Positions 1-6,778 of a stretch of 31,229 bases of DNA are shown here, piece after piece. The position numbers and the translations under genes were made by a program. Position 1 is the stretch's first letter. The number at the start of each line of letters is the position of its first letter. Source of the DNA: DAOVVL01 sp965603095 (lineage in GTDB: Bacteria; Pseudomonadota; Alphaproteobacteria; Rhodospirillales; Magnetovibrionaceae). The notes below the pieces were generated by a model, which was not told where the DNA came from, ran no database searches, and saw only the letters and a program-made list of their open reading frames with translations. The stretch covers positions 1-31,229 of the forward strand of contig CBFDBQ010000025.1 of the NCBI GenBank assembly GCA_965603095.1, written 5' to 3'.

Positions 1-326
1 ATGCCGGAACAGATAATTACATGGGAACCGATTATACCAATTACACCGGAATAGCCCTTTACCAAAGCGCACCCCCACCAAATGGCAATAGCACAGCCCG
101 CGACATCGGTCTTAATGGTGGGGCAAGTGCAACTATTTCCGGTGCGGTTTACGTGCCCCAAAACGATATTTCATTTGGCGGCAATGGCGAGGTAATGCCC
201 AGCGGTTGCCTACAACTTGTGGCGCAGGAGGTTTCATTTAGTGGCAGCGCATCGGTACAGAATCAATGCAGTATGTATGGCGGTAACCCTGTAAATTATG
301 GAGCGGCACCGGGACTTGTTGAATAA
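1..326 (+). CDS. TadG-like Tad pilus protein, C-terminal end (5' truncated)
   Basis: The reading frame is open from the window edge (codons from base 3), so only the last ~108 residues are present. The visible part is Gly/Ser/Asn-rich beta-type sequence with short motifs such as SGAVYVPQNDISFGG and a pair of late cysteines (SGCLQL and QNQCSMYG). This pattern resembles the C-terminal region of alphaproteobacterial TadG-related proteins, envelope-anchored components of the Tad/Flp pilus assembly system. The two downstream genes are TadE-like, which supports the call. Its last 29 bases overlap the start of the next gene, suggesting translational coupling. The N-terminal membrane anchor and any von Willebrand-type domain would lie outside the window and cannot be checked. 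The family call rests mainly on context and composition. Confidence 0.6.
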   Translation, partial: AGTDNYMGTDYTNYTGIALYQSAPPPNGNSTARDIGLNGGASATISGAVYVPQNDISFGGNGEVMPSGCLQLVAQEVSFSGSASVQNQCSMYGGNPVNYGAAPGLVE

Positions 327-798
327 ACCAACCACATCAAAACCATTCACGGCACGTAGCGGCGCGTTTGCTTTGCTGCGAAAATTTTTGCGCGCCGATG
401 GTGGTGTAAGCGCGGTTGAAATGGCGTTGGTTGCGCCTGTTTTAATGATAATTTTCATGGGTCTCATAGATTACGGTATTGCCGTTTTTAGCAAAATGGA
501 ACTTACCGGTTCTGTTCGTTCTGGTGCGCAATACGCGCTAATTAATTCAACAGATATGGCGGCCATACAAACAACGGTAACTAACTCATCAAATCTTGAT
601 GTTACTAATCTTGTTGTCGATTTACCCTATAAAACATGCGAATGCAGCGATGGAACATTGGACGCAACTTGCACCGTCACCTGCTCTGCTGATACGTTAC
701 GCCATTACGTTGTTATCTCTGCCACCTATACATATGTTCCGTTTTTTCTTCCCAGCAATATGACGTTGACTAATGGAAGCACTATCAGGGTTAAGTAA
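298..798 (+). CDS. TadE-like minor pilin / pilus assembly protein
   Basis: A 166-aa protein with the TadE signature: a short basic N-terminus, then GGVSAVEMALVAPVLMIIF, a single hydrophobic helix at about residues 36-60 with the conserved Glu (VEMALV) that marks TadE/TadG pseudopilins. The remainder is probably extracytoplasmic and contains a Cys-rich patch (KTCECSDG and ATCTVTCS). TadE-family proteins are minor pilins of the Tad/Flp pilus, processed at the inner membrane by a prepilin peptidase. The ATG at 298 overlaps the upstream TadG-like gene by 29 bases. TTG codons at 316 and 319 are alternative starts, and no strong ribosome binding site decides between them. The clustered cysteines could form disulfides (inference). 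Confidence 0.8.
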   Translation: MERHRDLLNKPTTSKPFTARSGAFALLRKFLRADGGVSAVEMALVAPVLMIIFMGLIDYGIAVFSKMELTGSVRSGAQYALINSTDMAAIQTTVTNSSNLDVTNLVVDLPYKTCECSDGTLDATCTVTCSADTLRHYVVISATYTYVPFFLPSNMTLTNGSTIRVK

Positions 799-814
799 GG
801 TAAAGCATTTAATC

Positions 815-1234
815 ATGTCCATAAAAATTGCATACATCATAAACAAAACACGAAACTACCTTGCAAATGAACGTGGTGTTGCCGCGGTTGAGTTTGCGCT
901 TGTTTCGCCGGTTTTTATTATGTTGGTAATGGGTATTATTGATTTTGGACGCATCTATTGGATTAAAAGCTCTATGCAGTATGTGGTGGAACAATCAACC
1001 CGTTACGCCATGGTAAATTCTGATATTACAGAGGCCGCGCTTGAGACCTATGCCTATGCACAGGAAGCCAATATCTCCAGCAGTGGCGCGATATTTGCTG
1101 CAACCATTGATGCAACTGGCACAATAAACTATATGACGGTTACAGGAACATATGAATTTACTTTCTTTACGCCACTGGTGGGAACGGTAATTACATTGGA
1201 TTCCAAATCAGTAACCCCAATAAGCGAAGATTAA
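815..1234 (+). CDS. TadE-like minor pilin
   Basis: A 139-aa protein with a basic N-terminus (NKTRNYLANERG) followed by VAAVEFALVSPVFIMLVMG, the TadE-type transmembrane pseudopilin segment with its invariant Glu, then FGRIYW and an extracytoplasmic tail. It is a second minor pilin of the same Tad locus, 16 bases after the preceding TadE gene. An in-frame ATG at 773 would overlap that gene by 26 bases. I prefer ATG 815 because translation from there gives the usual short basic leader; AAGG at 797-800 is a weak, distant ribosome binding site. Its stop lies three bases from the stop of the converging gene, with no terminator between, so transcripts of the two genes may overlap at the 3' ends. Confidence 0.8.
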   Translation: MSIKIAYIINKTRNYLANERGVAAVEFALVSPVFIMLVMGIIDFGRIYWIKSSMQYVVEQSTRYAMVNSDITEAALETYAYAQEANISSSGAIFAATIDATGTINYMTVTGTYEFTFFTPLVGTVITLDSKSVTPISED

Positions 1235-1237
1235 TAG

Positions 1238-2011
1238 TTACCATCCATCAATCCAGCTAAGACCTGAAACCGTACCAGCCTTGGGTTTGTATTCGCAACC
1301 AACCCAGCCATCAAAATCCATTTGGTCCATTAGTTTAAATATTGGTGAATAATCTACATCGCCACTATTAGGCTCGCCCCGGCCCGGACATCCGGCAACC
1401 TGAAAATGATGAATGATTGGCATATAGCGCCACACGGCACCCATCAAATCCACGTCCTGCATTGCACCATGATAAAGATCAAACTGCATGAATACATTAT
1501 CCATGCCATCGCTTTCTATTATTTCTGCCGCATCTTCGGGCAAATTAATAAGGTAGCCCGGCATATCAATGGGGTTGATTGGTTCAACTAATGCCTCAAC
1601 CCCGTGAAGGCTAAAATGCGATGCCGCAGTTTTAAGATTTTGCAAAAAAGTATTTTGATAAATATCTTTGTTTTCGCCATCCGGCACTATTCCGGCAAGA
1701 ACATGTATTCTTGGACAACCAACTATGCGTGCATAAAGGGCTGCTTGCTCAACCCCTTCGTTGAATTCGCCTTCCCTGCCAGGAATACAACCAATGCCCC
1801 TCTCGCCGCCATCCCAATTACCGGGGGGTGCGTTAAACAATACCACCCTGACCCCGGCATCATCAGCTAATTGGCGAATGGTTTCAGGGCTATGCTCGTA
1901 GGGAAACAGAAATTCGACCGCCTCAAACCCGGCCTGAGCTGCCGCCAAAAAGCGCCCCTCAAACGGATGTTCGGTAAAAAGAAACGAAAGATTGGCGGCA
2001 AAACGTGTCAT
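1238..2011 (-). CDS. Hydroxypyruvate isomerase family (TIM-barrel) protein
   Basis: A 257-aa protein beginning MTRFAANLSFLFTE, the typical start of the Hyi/OtnI family of xylose-isomerase-like TIM barrels. Family members interconvert hydroxypyruvate and tartronate semialdehyde, or isomerise 2-oxo-tetronates. The two metal-binding/catalytic glutamates of the fold can be placed in ALVEPIN (middle) and GCEYKP (C-terminus), with QFDLYH between them supplying further ligands. The frame extends upstream to 2071, but the extra 20 residues do not match the family start, so ATG at 2011 is chosen. No tartronate semialdehyde reductase, glyoxylate carboligase or sugar-acid kinase lies beside it, so the exact substrate is open. 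It is divergent from hemN with about 146 bases between them. Confidence 0.85.
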   Translation of the reverse strand: MTRFAANLSFLFTEHPFEGRFLAAAQAGFEAVEFLFPYEHSPETIRQLADDAGVRVVLFNAPPGNWDGGERGIGCIPGREGEFNEGVEQAALYARIVGCPRIHVLAGIVPDGENKDIYQNTFLQNLKTAASHFSLHGVEALVEPINPIDMPGYLINLPEDAAEIIESDGMDNVFMQFDLYHGAMQDVDLMGAVWRYMPIIHHFQVAGCPGRGEPNSGDVDYSPIFKLMDQMDFDGWVGCEYKPKAGTVSGLSWIDGW

Positions 2012-2157
2012 ACTATGATTTGAAGCCGAAATTGGACCACAATTCAAGCACTGAAACCTCATAAACCGCATTCACCCGGTTGCGCGCGCGCCCACCAAGG
2101 AATAAGTTGGCTTAGAACCCAAGGTGAAACCCAAAACCAAAGAAGTAATAAAATAAT

Positions 2158-3507
2158 ATGAAATCGGATTTGATTCAAAAATACGACCTGCGTGTTCCTC
2201 GTTACACCAGCTATCCTACATCTCCTCAATTTAGCGAGCAGGTTGATGGCGGCGTTTACAAACGCTGGTTGGGCGAGTTGAACCCAAAAACCGAGTTATC
2301 GCTTTATTTTCATATTCCGTTTTGCGCTGAAATGTGTTCGTTCTGCGGTTGTTATACCAAAATTGTAAAACGCTACGATCCGGTTGCCGAATATATGGAC
2401 GCCCTGTTGGCGGAAATAGACCTTGTTGCCGATGCGCTACCCGAACGTATGACGGCCAAACACCTACATTGGGGTGGCGGTTCGCCAACCATGTTAAAAG
2501 GTGAAGACTGGATGGCAATAATGGAAAAGCTTCGTTCGCGCTTTGACGTGGCCGACAATGCAGAAATTGCGGTCGAACTTGACCCCCGCACCGCCAGCGA
2601 AGAATACATTGCCCAGTTAGAAAAAGCAGGCGTTAATCGCGCATCGATTGGCGTGCAGTCATACCGGGCAAAAGTTCAAGAAGCGATTAATCGCATTCAA
2701 CCATACGAAATAACGGCACAGGTTATCGAATGGCTACGCGCCCATTCCATCAACCATATCAATATGGATTTGATGTATGGCCTGCCCCATCAAACCGTGG
2801 ACGAAATGGAAGACATGATAGACAGGACGGTTGAATTGCAACCCAACCGCATTGCATTGTTTGGTTATGCCCATGTTCCGTGGATGAAATCACATCAAAA
2901 ACTTATAAACGAAGACGATCTTCCCGGTACGCAAGAAAGATGGGACCAATTCACCATTGCCGGAAACAGATTGGTTGAAAAAGGTTACGTTAAAATTGGT
3001 TTCGACCATTTTGCCCATCCCGATGACAGCATGGCGCACGCAATTGAATCCAGTGAACTACATAGAAACTTTCAAGGTTATACAACCGATACCGCGCCAG
3101 CCATGCTGGCCTTTGGTGCATCAGCCATTGGCTACCTGCCCCAAGGTTATGTGCAAAACCTTTTGCCGTTAAAAGCATATCGCCAGTCTATTTATTCAGG
3201 CGTGTTGCCCACCGCCAAGGGTATTTCAATTAATGATGATGATAAAACAAGGCGCGAAGTTATCGAGCGCATAATGTGCGACCTTGAAGTTGACCTAGGA
3301 TCAGTTGCCAAAGAATTTGGCGGCGATAAGGCCAGCCTAGAAAAAGATTTGGAAAAGTTAGCCCCGCTTATTGAAGACGGTATATGCGCCATAGATGGTG
3401 ACAAGCTAAGCGTGCTCGAAGATGGTCGTCCATTTATTCGTTTGGTTGCAAGTGCGTTTGACGCATACCTAAAAACCAGCGAAGGCAGGCACTCAAAAGC
3501 GGTTTAA
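2158..3507 (+). CDS. hemN: Oxygen-independent coproporphyrinogen III oxidase
   Basis: A 449-aa radical-SAM enzyme. HIPFCAEMCSFCGC (residues 52-65) carries the [4Fe-4S]-binding CX3CX2C (Cys56, Cys60, Cys63) plus the extra Cys65 characteristic of true HemN. WGGGSPTML follows, and GVQSY and NMDLMYGLPHQT match HemN. It decarboxylates coproporphyrinogen III to protoporphyrinogen IX without oxygen, in the cytoplasm. Full family length with the HemN C-terminal domain present. The N-terminal YDLRVPRYTSYPTSPQF is also typical. I looked for an FNR/FixK box (TTGAT-N4-ATCAA) in the 146-base divergent region and saw none, so oxygen control is not evident. AGAAG at 2141-2145 is a weak, slightly distant ribosome binding site for ATG 2158. 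The gene converges with the next, with 7 bases between stops. Confidence 0.96.
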   Translation: MKSDLIQKYDLRVPRYTSYPTSPQFSEQVDGGVYKRWLGELNPKTELSLYFHIPFCAEMCSFCGCYTKIVKRYDPVAEYMDALLAEIDLVADALPERMTAKHLHWGGGSPTMLKGEDWMAIMEKLRSRFDVADNAEIAVELDPRTASEEYIAQLEKAGVNRASIGVQSYRAKVQEAINRIQPYEITAQVIEWLRAHSINHINMDLMYGLPHQTVDEMEDMIDRTVELQPNRIALFGYAHVPWMKSHQKLINEDDLPGTQERWDQFTIAGNRLVEKGYVKIGFDHFAHPDDSMAHAIESSELHRNFQGYTTDTAPAMLAFGASAIGYLPQGYVQNLLPLKAYRQSIYSGVLPTAKGISINDDDKTRREVIERIMCDLEVDLGSVAKEFGGDKASLEKDLEKLAPLIEDGICAIDGDKLSVLEDGRPFIRLVASAFDAYLKTSEGRHSKAV

Positions 3508-3514
3508 ACCAAGT

Positions 3515-4495
3515 TCATTTTTGTAAATTTAGGCGCTTTCTAATTTCAGCGGCAATATCAAATGATGCATTAAGCGGCTGATGTGTCCAGCTTTCTAATT
3601 TTTCGCTTTCTTCCAATGGGCGGGCATAACCGTTGGCGTAAAGATCTTTGTGTAACAGACCGTGTTTGTGCGACGTTAGTTTTTTTGGCGAAAATATATA
3701 AAGCGGTTTTTCTGTTCCTGCGGCCTCGCTACACATTGAAACACTATCGCCAGTTACAATTACATGATCGGCCATGGCCAAATATGCCATATACGGGTTA
3801 TCGCCCTTATCGCCCCATTTAAAAATAAATGATGGAATGTCTTTGATTGCATCGGTTAATGCGTCCGTCGCATCAATGCTTGTGCGCCTTGATGTTGTAA
3901 CCAACAACGACCCACCCGTCTCGGCAACCAGTTTTGCCGCATGACTGCCAAGCTCGGTCGCAATTTGGGGTGTAAATTTCTTTCGTTTGGTATCGCCCCC
4001 AACAATAAGTGCGACCAGCGGGCCCGGCAGGTGGTCAAACCGCCCTTTCCATTCAATTCTTGCCGCCTCTAACGATTGTGCAGTCACGTTATGGGGTGCG
4101 CCAGTAATTTCAAATCGGTTAGGCGCTTTATCCATGGTGTCGTGACGAGGAACGCATATAAGATCAAAATCATCTTCACCAAATGAACCTGGAAACATGA
4201 TTTGAATTAACGATGTTTTTCCATTGTTTAATTCTTTTATTTTGCGTGCAACCGGTGCGGTGCGCCTGCCTGCGGCTATTACAATATCGGGCCATGGGGC
4301 AGAAAGGTGTACACGGGATTTTTGCGCTACCGCGCTGAAAGAGGTCATCAGCATATAATTAGGGAGCGCGGCCGCCGCGGTATATTCAATTTCTTTTATT
4401 TCAAATGGAAACCCAAGCGCACGCCCCACGCCCAGCACCTGCGACCTGTTTCCGGCGCGATCATCAATAATCAGCCAAACGCTTTTATTGCTCAT
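3515..4495 (-). CDS. ELM1/GtrOC1-family protein (DUF1022)
   Basis: A 326-aa protein starting MSNKSVWLIIDDRAGNRSQ. The WLIIDDRAGNRSQVLGVGRALG opening, the ALIVGGDTKRKKF segment, LVTTSRRT and VTGDSVSMCSEA are hallmarks of the 'mitochondrial fission ELM1' family, which has a GT-B-like fold and is widespread in alphaproteobacteria. In bacteria the members are thought to be glycosyltransferase-like envelope proteins; the function here is not established. ATG 4495 is preferred because GGAAAG lies nine bases upstream. The longer frame to 4525 would start at TTG without a ribosome binding site. It is divergent from hspQ. Confidence 0.85.
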   Translation of the reverse strand: MSNKSVWLIIDDRAGNRSQVLGVGRALGFPFEIKEIEYTAAAALPNYMLMTSFSAVAQKSRVHLSAPWPDIVIAAGRRTAPVARKIKELNNGKTSLIQIMFPGSFGEDDFDLICVPRHDTMDKAPNRFEITGAPHNVTAQSLEAARIEWKGRFDHLPGPLVALIVGGDTKRKKFTPQIATELGSHAAKLVAETGGSLLVTTSRRTSIDATDALTDAIKDIPSFIFKWGDKGDNPYMAYLAMADHVIVTGDSVSMCSEAAGTEKPLYIFSPKKLTSHKHGLLHKDLYANGYARPLEESEKLESWTHQPLNASFDIAAEIRKRLNLQK

Positions 4496-4715
4496 TTCAC
4501 TATACTTTCCAATGATTCTGGCCAATGATCTGCCTAGAATCGCATAAATGCTAAATGCTTAGTGCCTTATTTATTGGTGTCCAACATCACATATGATTAG
4601 CTGAATAAATGCCATAATTACAGGTATCATAAAAGTATTGTTGACCAAGGCCTGTAAATTGTCGATTTTGGTGTAGTGCCAAGGCATAATAAGCATATGA
4701 AGCGGATTTATTAAA

Positions 4716-5060
4716 ATGGTCTACACCATAAATGATATGGCAAAGTTTTCAGTCGGGCAGGTAATCCACAATACCCTGCTTGATTATCGTGGTGTCATAA
4801 TCGATGTTGATCCGCTGTTTCGCGGCACCCATGGCTCGCCATCAGGGGGTTCTTCCGGACCTGCTGGGTCGGGAAATCCTTCCAATAATGGGCCGTGGTA
4901 CCATGTTCTGGTTGATGGAACATCAGACTGGGCATATGTGGCCGAACGCAATCTTGAGATAGACATAGAGGGTGGCCCCATTGACCACCCCGATGTTATT
5001 GATTATTTCGATAAAATGACAGAAAGCGGATACAGCCCACACCGAAATATTATCAACTAA
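4716..5060 (+). CDS. hspQ: Heat shock protein HspQ (YccV-like)
   Basis: A 114-aa protein with the HspQ/hemimethylated-DNA-binding fold: KFSVGQVIHNTLLDYRGVI, the conserved VDP, PWYHVLVD and AYVAERNLE. HspQ is a small cytoplasmic heat-shock factor that binds Lon and modulates substrate turnover; other work linked it to DnaA stability. The two halves of the domain are separated here by a Gly/Ser/Pro/Asn-rich stretch at residues 40-59, replacing the acidic loop of the E. coli protein. ATG 4716 has GCGGA at 4700-4704 (about 11 bases away). Met8 (4737) is an alternative that better matches the family start but has no ribosome binding site. I found no convincing sigma-32 promoter; TTGACC at 4641 with a poor -10 is the best guess. 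pyrE follows after 42 bases. Confidence 0.88.
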   Translation: MVYTINDMAKFSVGQVIHNTLLDYRGVIIDVDPLFRGTHGSPSGGSSGPAGSGNPSNNGPWYHVLVDGTSDWAYVAERNLEIDIEGGPIDHPDVIDYFDKMTESGYSPHRNIIN

Positions 5061-5102
5061 GTTGTTTCCCTTAACATATCAAATCTGAAGGATCGCCATT
5101 TT

Positions 5103-5786
5103 ATGAGCGCCGCCAATACAAAGCCGTCAAGCAACCCAGCTGGTCTGGAAGCCGCAAAAGTGCTTCTCGATATAAAAGCCGTAAATTTTCGCCCCGAGGA
5201 GCCATATATATTAACCTCCGGCTGGGCCAGTCCGGTTTATATTGATTGCCGCTGGCTTATTTCGTTTCCGGCTGAACGCGCCCGAATGATGGATTTAGCG
5301 GTTGAAACACTAAAGGCCAATACCGACTTTGCAAAAATAGATGCGTTTGCCGGCGGTGAAACTGCTGGCATTCCCTATTCGGCCTGGATTTCACAATTAA
5401 CCGACAAACCTATGCTTTATGTTCGCAAAAAACCCAAAGGATTTGGTCGCAACGCCCAAATCGAAGGAAACATGCCCGAAGGAAGCCACGTCCTGCTGGT
5501 AGAAGACCTTGCCACCGACGGTGCCAGCAAAATCACCTTTGTTGACGCGTTAAGAAATGCTGGCGCAACCGTATCTGATGCTTTCGTTGTATTTTTCTAT
5601 GGTGCTTTTCCCGGTGCGTTGGATACTTTAAAAAAATCCGGCGTCAATATGCACTACCTAGCAACATGGTGGGATGTTTTGGAAGTAGCAGAAAAAGAAA
5701 AATCTTTCTCACCCGAAGCCATCAAGGGCGTAAAAGATTTTTTAGCCGACCCGTTAAAATGGTCAAAAGACCACGGCGGCAAATAG
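5103..5786 (+). CDS. pyrE: Orotate phosphoribosyltransferase
   Basis: A 227-aa enzyme of pyrimidine synthesis that joins orotate to PRPP to form orotidine 5'-phosphate. The PRPP-binding loop is LLVEDLATDGAS (residues 131-142). ILTSGWASPVYIDCR, GGETAGIPYSAW and YVRKKPKGFG supply orotate/pyrophosphate-binding residues, with the catalytic Lys/Arg in the last motif. The Ala-Thr-Asp-Gly variant of the loop, and the AW in place of the usual A-X, are common in the longer alphaproteobacterial OPRT subgroup. GAAGGA at 5087-5092 is a good ribosome binding site ten bases before ATG 5103. It follows hspQ on the same strand; the two may be co-transcribed, but there is no functional link I know of. Confidence 0.95.
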   Translation: MSAANTKPSSNPAGLEAAKVLLDIKAVNFRPEEPYILTSGWASPVYIDCRWLISFPAERARMMDLAVETLKANTDFAKIDAFAGGETAGIPYSAWISQLTDKPMLYVRKKPKGFGRNAQIEGNMPEGSHVLLVEDLATDGASKITFVDALRNAGATVSDAFVVFFYGAFPGALDTLKKSGVNMHYLATWWDVLEVAEKEKSFSPEAIKGVKDFLADPLKWSKDHGGK

Positions 5787-5952
5787 CCCGCGCCCAAAAA
5801 TACAATTTTTTTAAAATTTCACACGCACAGCCTATTTTAGGTTGGGTGTATAATTGTGACAAAAACGCCTTAATCTTGCCCTGAATTACGCCACATTAGA
5901 GGTTGATAATATACTTAATGAAAAAACAGTAGCAACGCTTAAGGAGAATAAA

Positions 5953-6249
5953 ATGAAAAAGCTCGCAGCATTTACAGCAATCTCATTAGTAGGCGCGACC
6001 CTTTTGGCCGTTCCGGTTTTGGCCCACGGTAGCGGTGGAATGGGGTCGGGAAACCACATGGGAAATAGCCATACGGGAGGCATGATGGGTCATGGTGCAA
6101 TGCACTCTCAGGAATACTCTGATATGACCCCCGCCGACAGGGATTCCATGCACAAGGAAATGGGTACGGTCATAAAGAAATGGATGCCCAATTTCGCATT
6201 TAATGATGGCGAAGATTGTGGCTATAAAAAAGGCAAAACCGACAAATAA
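5953..6249 (+). CDS. Small secreted Met/His/Gly-rich protein
   Basis: A 98-aa protein with a clear signal peptide (MKKLAAFTAISLVGATLLAV, probable cleavage after Ala24 in VLA-HG). The mature N-terminus (residues 25-52) is rich in His, Met, Gly and Ser: five His and five Met in 28 residues, in patterns such as GGMMGHGAMH. The C-terminal half, beginning DMTPADRDSMHKEM, looks folded and ends in a basic tail. Met/His-rich periplasmic proteins often bind copper or other soft metals, so metal binding is a reasonable guess, but I recognise no named family. Start is firm: AAGGAG at 5941-5946 is ideally placed. The gene stands alone, ending just before a strong hairpin, so it is probably monocistronic and well expressed. 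Confidence 0.75.
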   Translation: MKKLAAFTAISLVGATLLAVPVLAHGSGGMGSGNHMGNSHTGGMMGHGAMHSQEYSDMTPADRDSMHKEMGTVIKKWMPNFAFNDGEDCGYKKGKTDK

Positions 6250-6262
6250 TCTACCCCCTACC

Positions 6263-6294
6263 GCCCGCTACTAAATTGTAATTTAGTAGCGGGC
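6263..6294 (+). terminator. Perfect 14-bp stem-loop terminator
   Basis: Bases 6263-6276 and 6281-6294 are exact reverse complements (14 bp, GC-rich at the base) closing a four-base loop TGTA. The stem begins 13 bases after the stop of the small secreted-protein gene. The downstream run is only moderately T-rich (ATTCATTATTTTCT), so termination strength is uncertain, though the hairpin itself is unusually long and perfect. It may equally protect the 3' end of the transcript. Confidence 0.75.
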
Positions 6295-6375
6295 AAATTC
6301 ATTATTTTCTAAACGCCTTTGGTTACATTTTATTAACCCCACGGGAATATCTTTTTAATTATCAACCTTGGGGAT

Positions 6376-6723
6376 ATGAACGTGTCTAATGAAAATGATG
6401 GCCTAAATAATAATGAAACCTCAGAAAACAGGGGTCATTTCTTTGCCGATATAAACACGGTATTCCCATTTTTAGGGAAACATTATTTCCTTATTTTCTA
6501 TTTTGGTCGCCACCTACACCCTCGCCAACAAAACCAGCTAGTAAACCAGCGCACCATGGGAAACTGGATTGTTGTTTTGTTAATGGGTGCGCTTTTATTC
6601 GGTTTTGCTTATGGTGCATTGCAGGTCATCGATTGGCGACTGGATCAGAGCACGGTTACGCCCAAGGGTGCATCCACCCATGTTTTACCACCACAAATAA
6701 AAACAAATTCAATGGCAGGTTAG
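6376..6723 (+). CDS. Small single-span membrane protein, unknown function
   Basis: A 115-aa protein: an Asn/Glu-rich N-terminus, a semi-hydrophobic stretch with FFADINTVFPFLGKHYFLIF, a basic segment (GRHLHPRQQNQ), then one clear transmembrane helix at about residues 61-84 (NWIVVLLMGALLFGFAYGAL) and a short polar tail. I do not recognise a family. The start is uncertain: GGGGA at 6370-6374 is only one base from ATG 6376 but seven bases from GTG 6382, so GTG 6382 (MSNENDGL) may be the real start. It sits between a strong terminator and an inverted repeat in front of the aminotransferase gene. Plausible as a gene from its ribosome binding site and membrane segment, but without family support. 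Confidence 0.55.
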   Translation: MNVSNENDGLNNNETSENRGHFFADINTVFPFLGKHYFLIFYFGRHLHPRQQNQLVNQRTMGNWIVVLLMGALLFGFAYGALQVIDWRLDQSTVTPKGASTHVLPPQIKTNSMAG

Positions 6724-6733
6724 TAAAAAAAGC

Positions 6734-6766
6734 TTACTATGATGTCGATAAATGAAATCATAGTAA
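6734..6766. promoter_or_regulatory. 10-bp perfect inverted repeat before the aminotransferase gene
   Basis: TTACTATGAT (6734-6743) and ATCATAGTAA (6757-6766) are exact reverse complements separated by 13 bases. The repeat ends 12 bases before the TTG start of the aminotransferase gene and lies just before its AAGG ribosome binding site (6768-6771). It could be an operator for a dimeric regulator or an RNA hairpin next to the ribosome binding site. It lacks the T-run of a terminator for the upstream gene. Confidence 0.5.
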
Positions 6767-6778
6767 CAAGGCCTTAAA

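Noticed and set aside
2012..2157. FNR/FixK box upstream of hemN
   Set aside because: No TTGAT-N4-ATCAA was visible in the divergent region.
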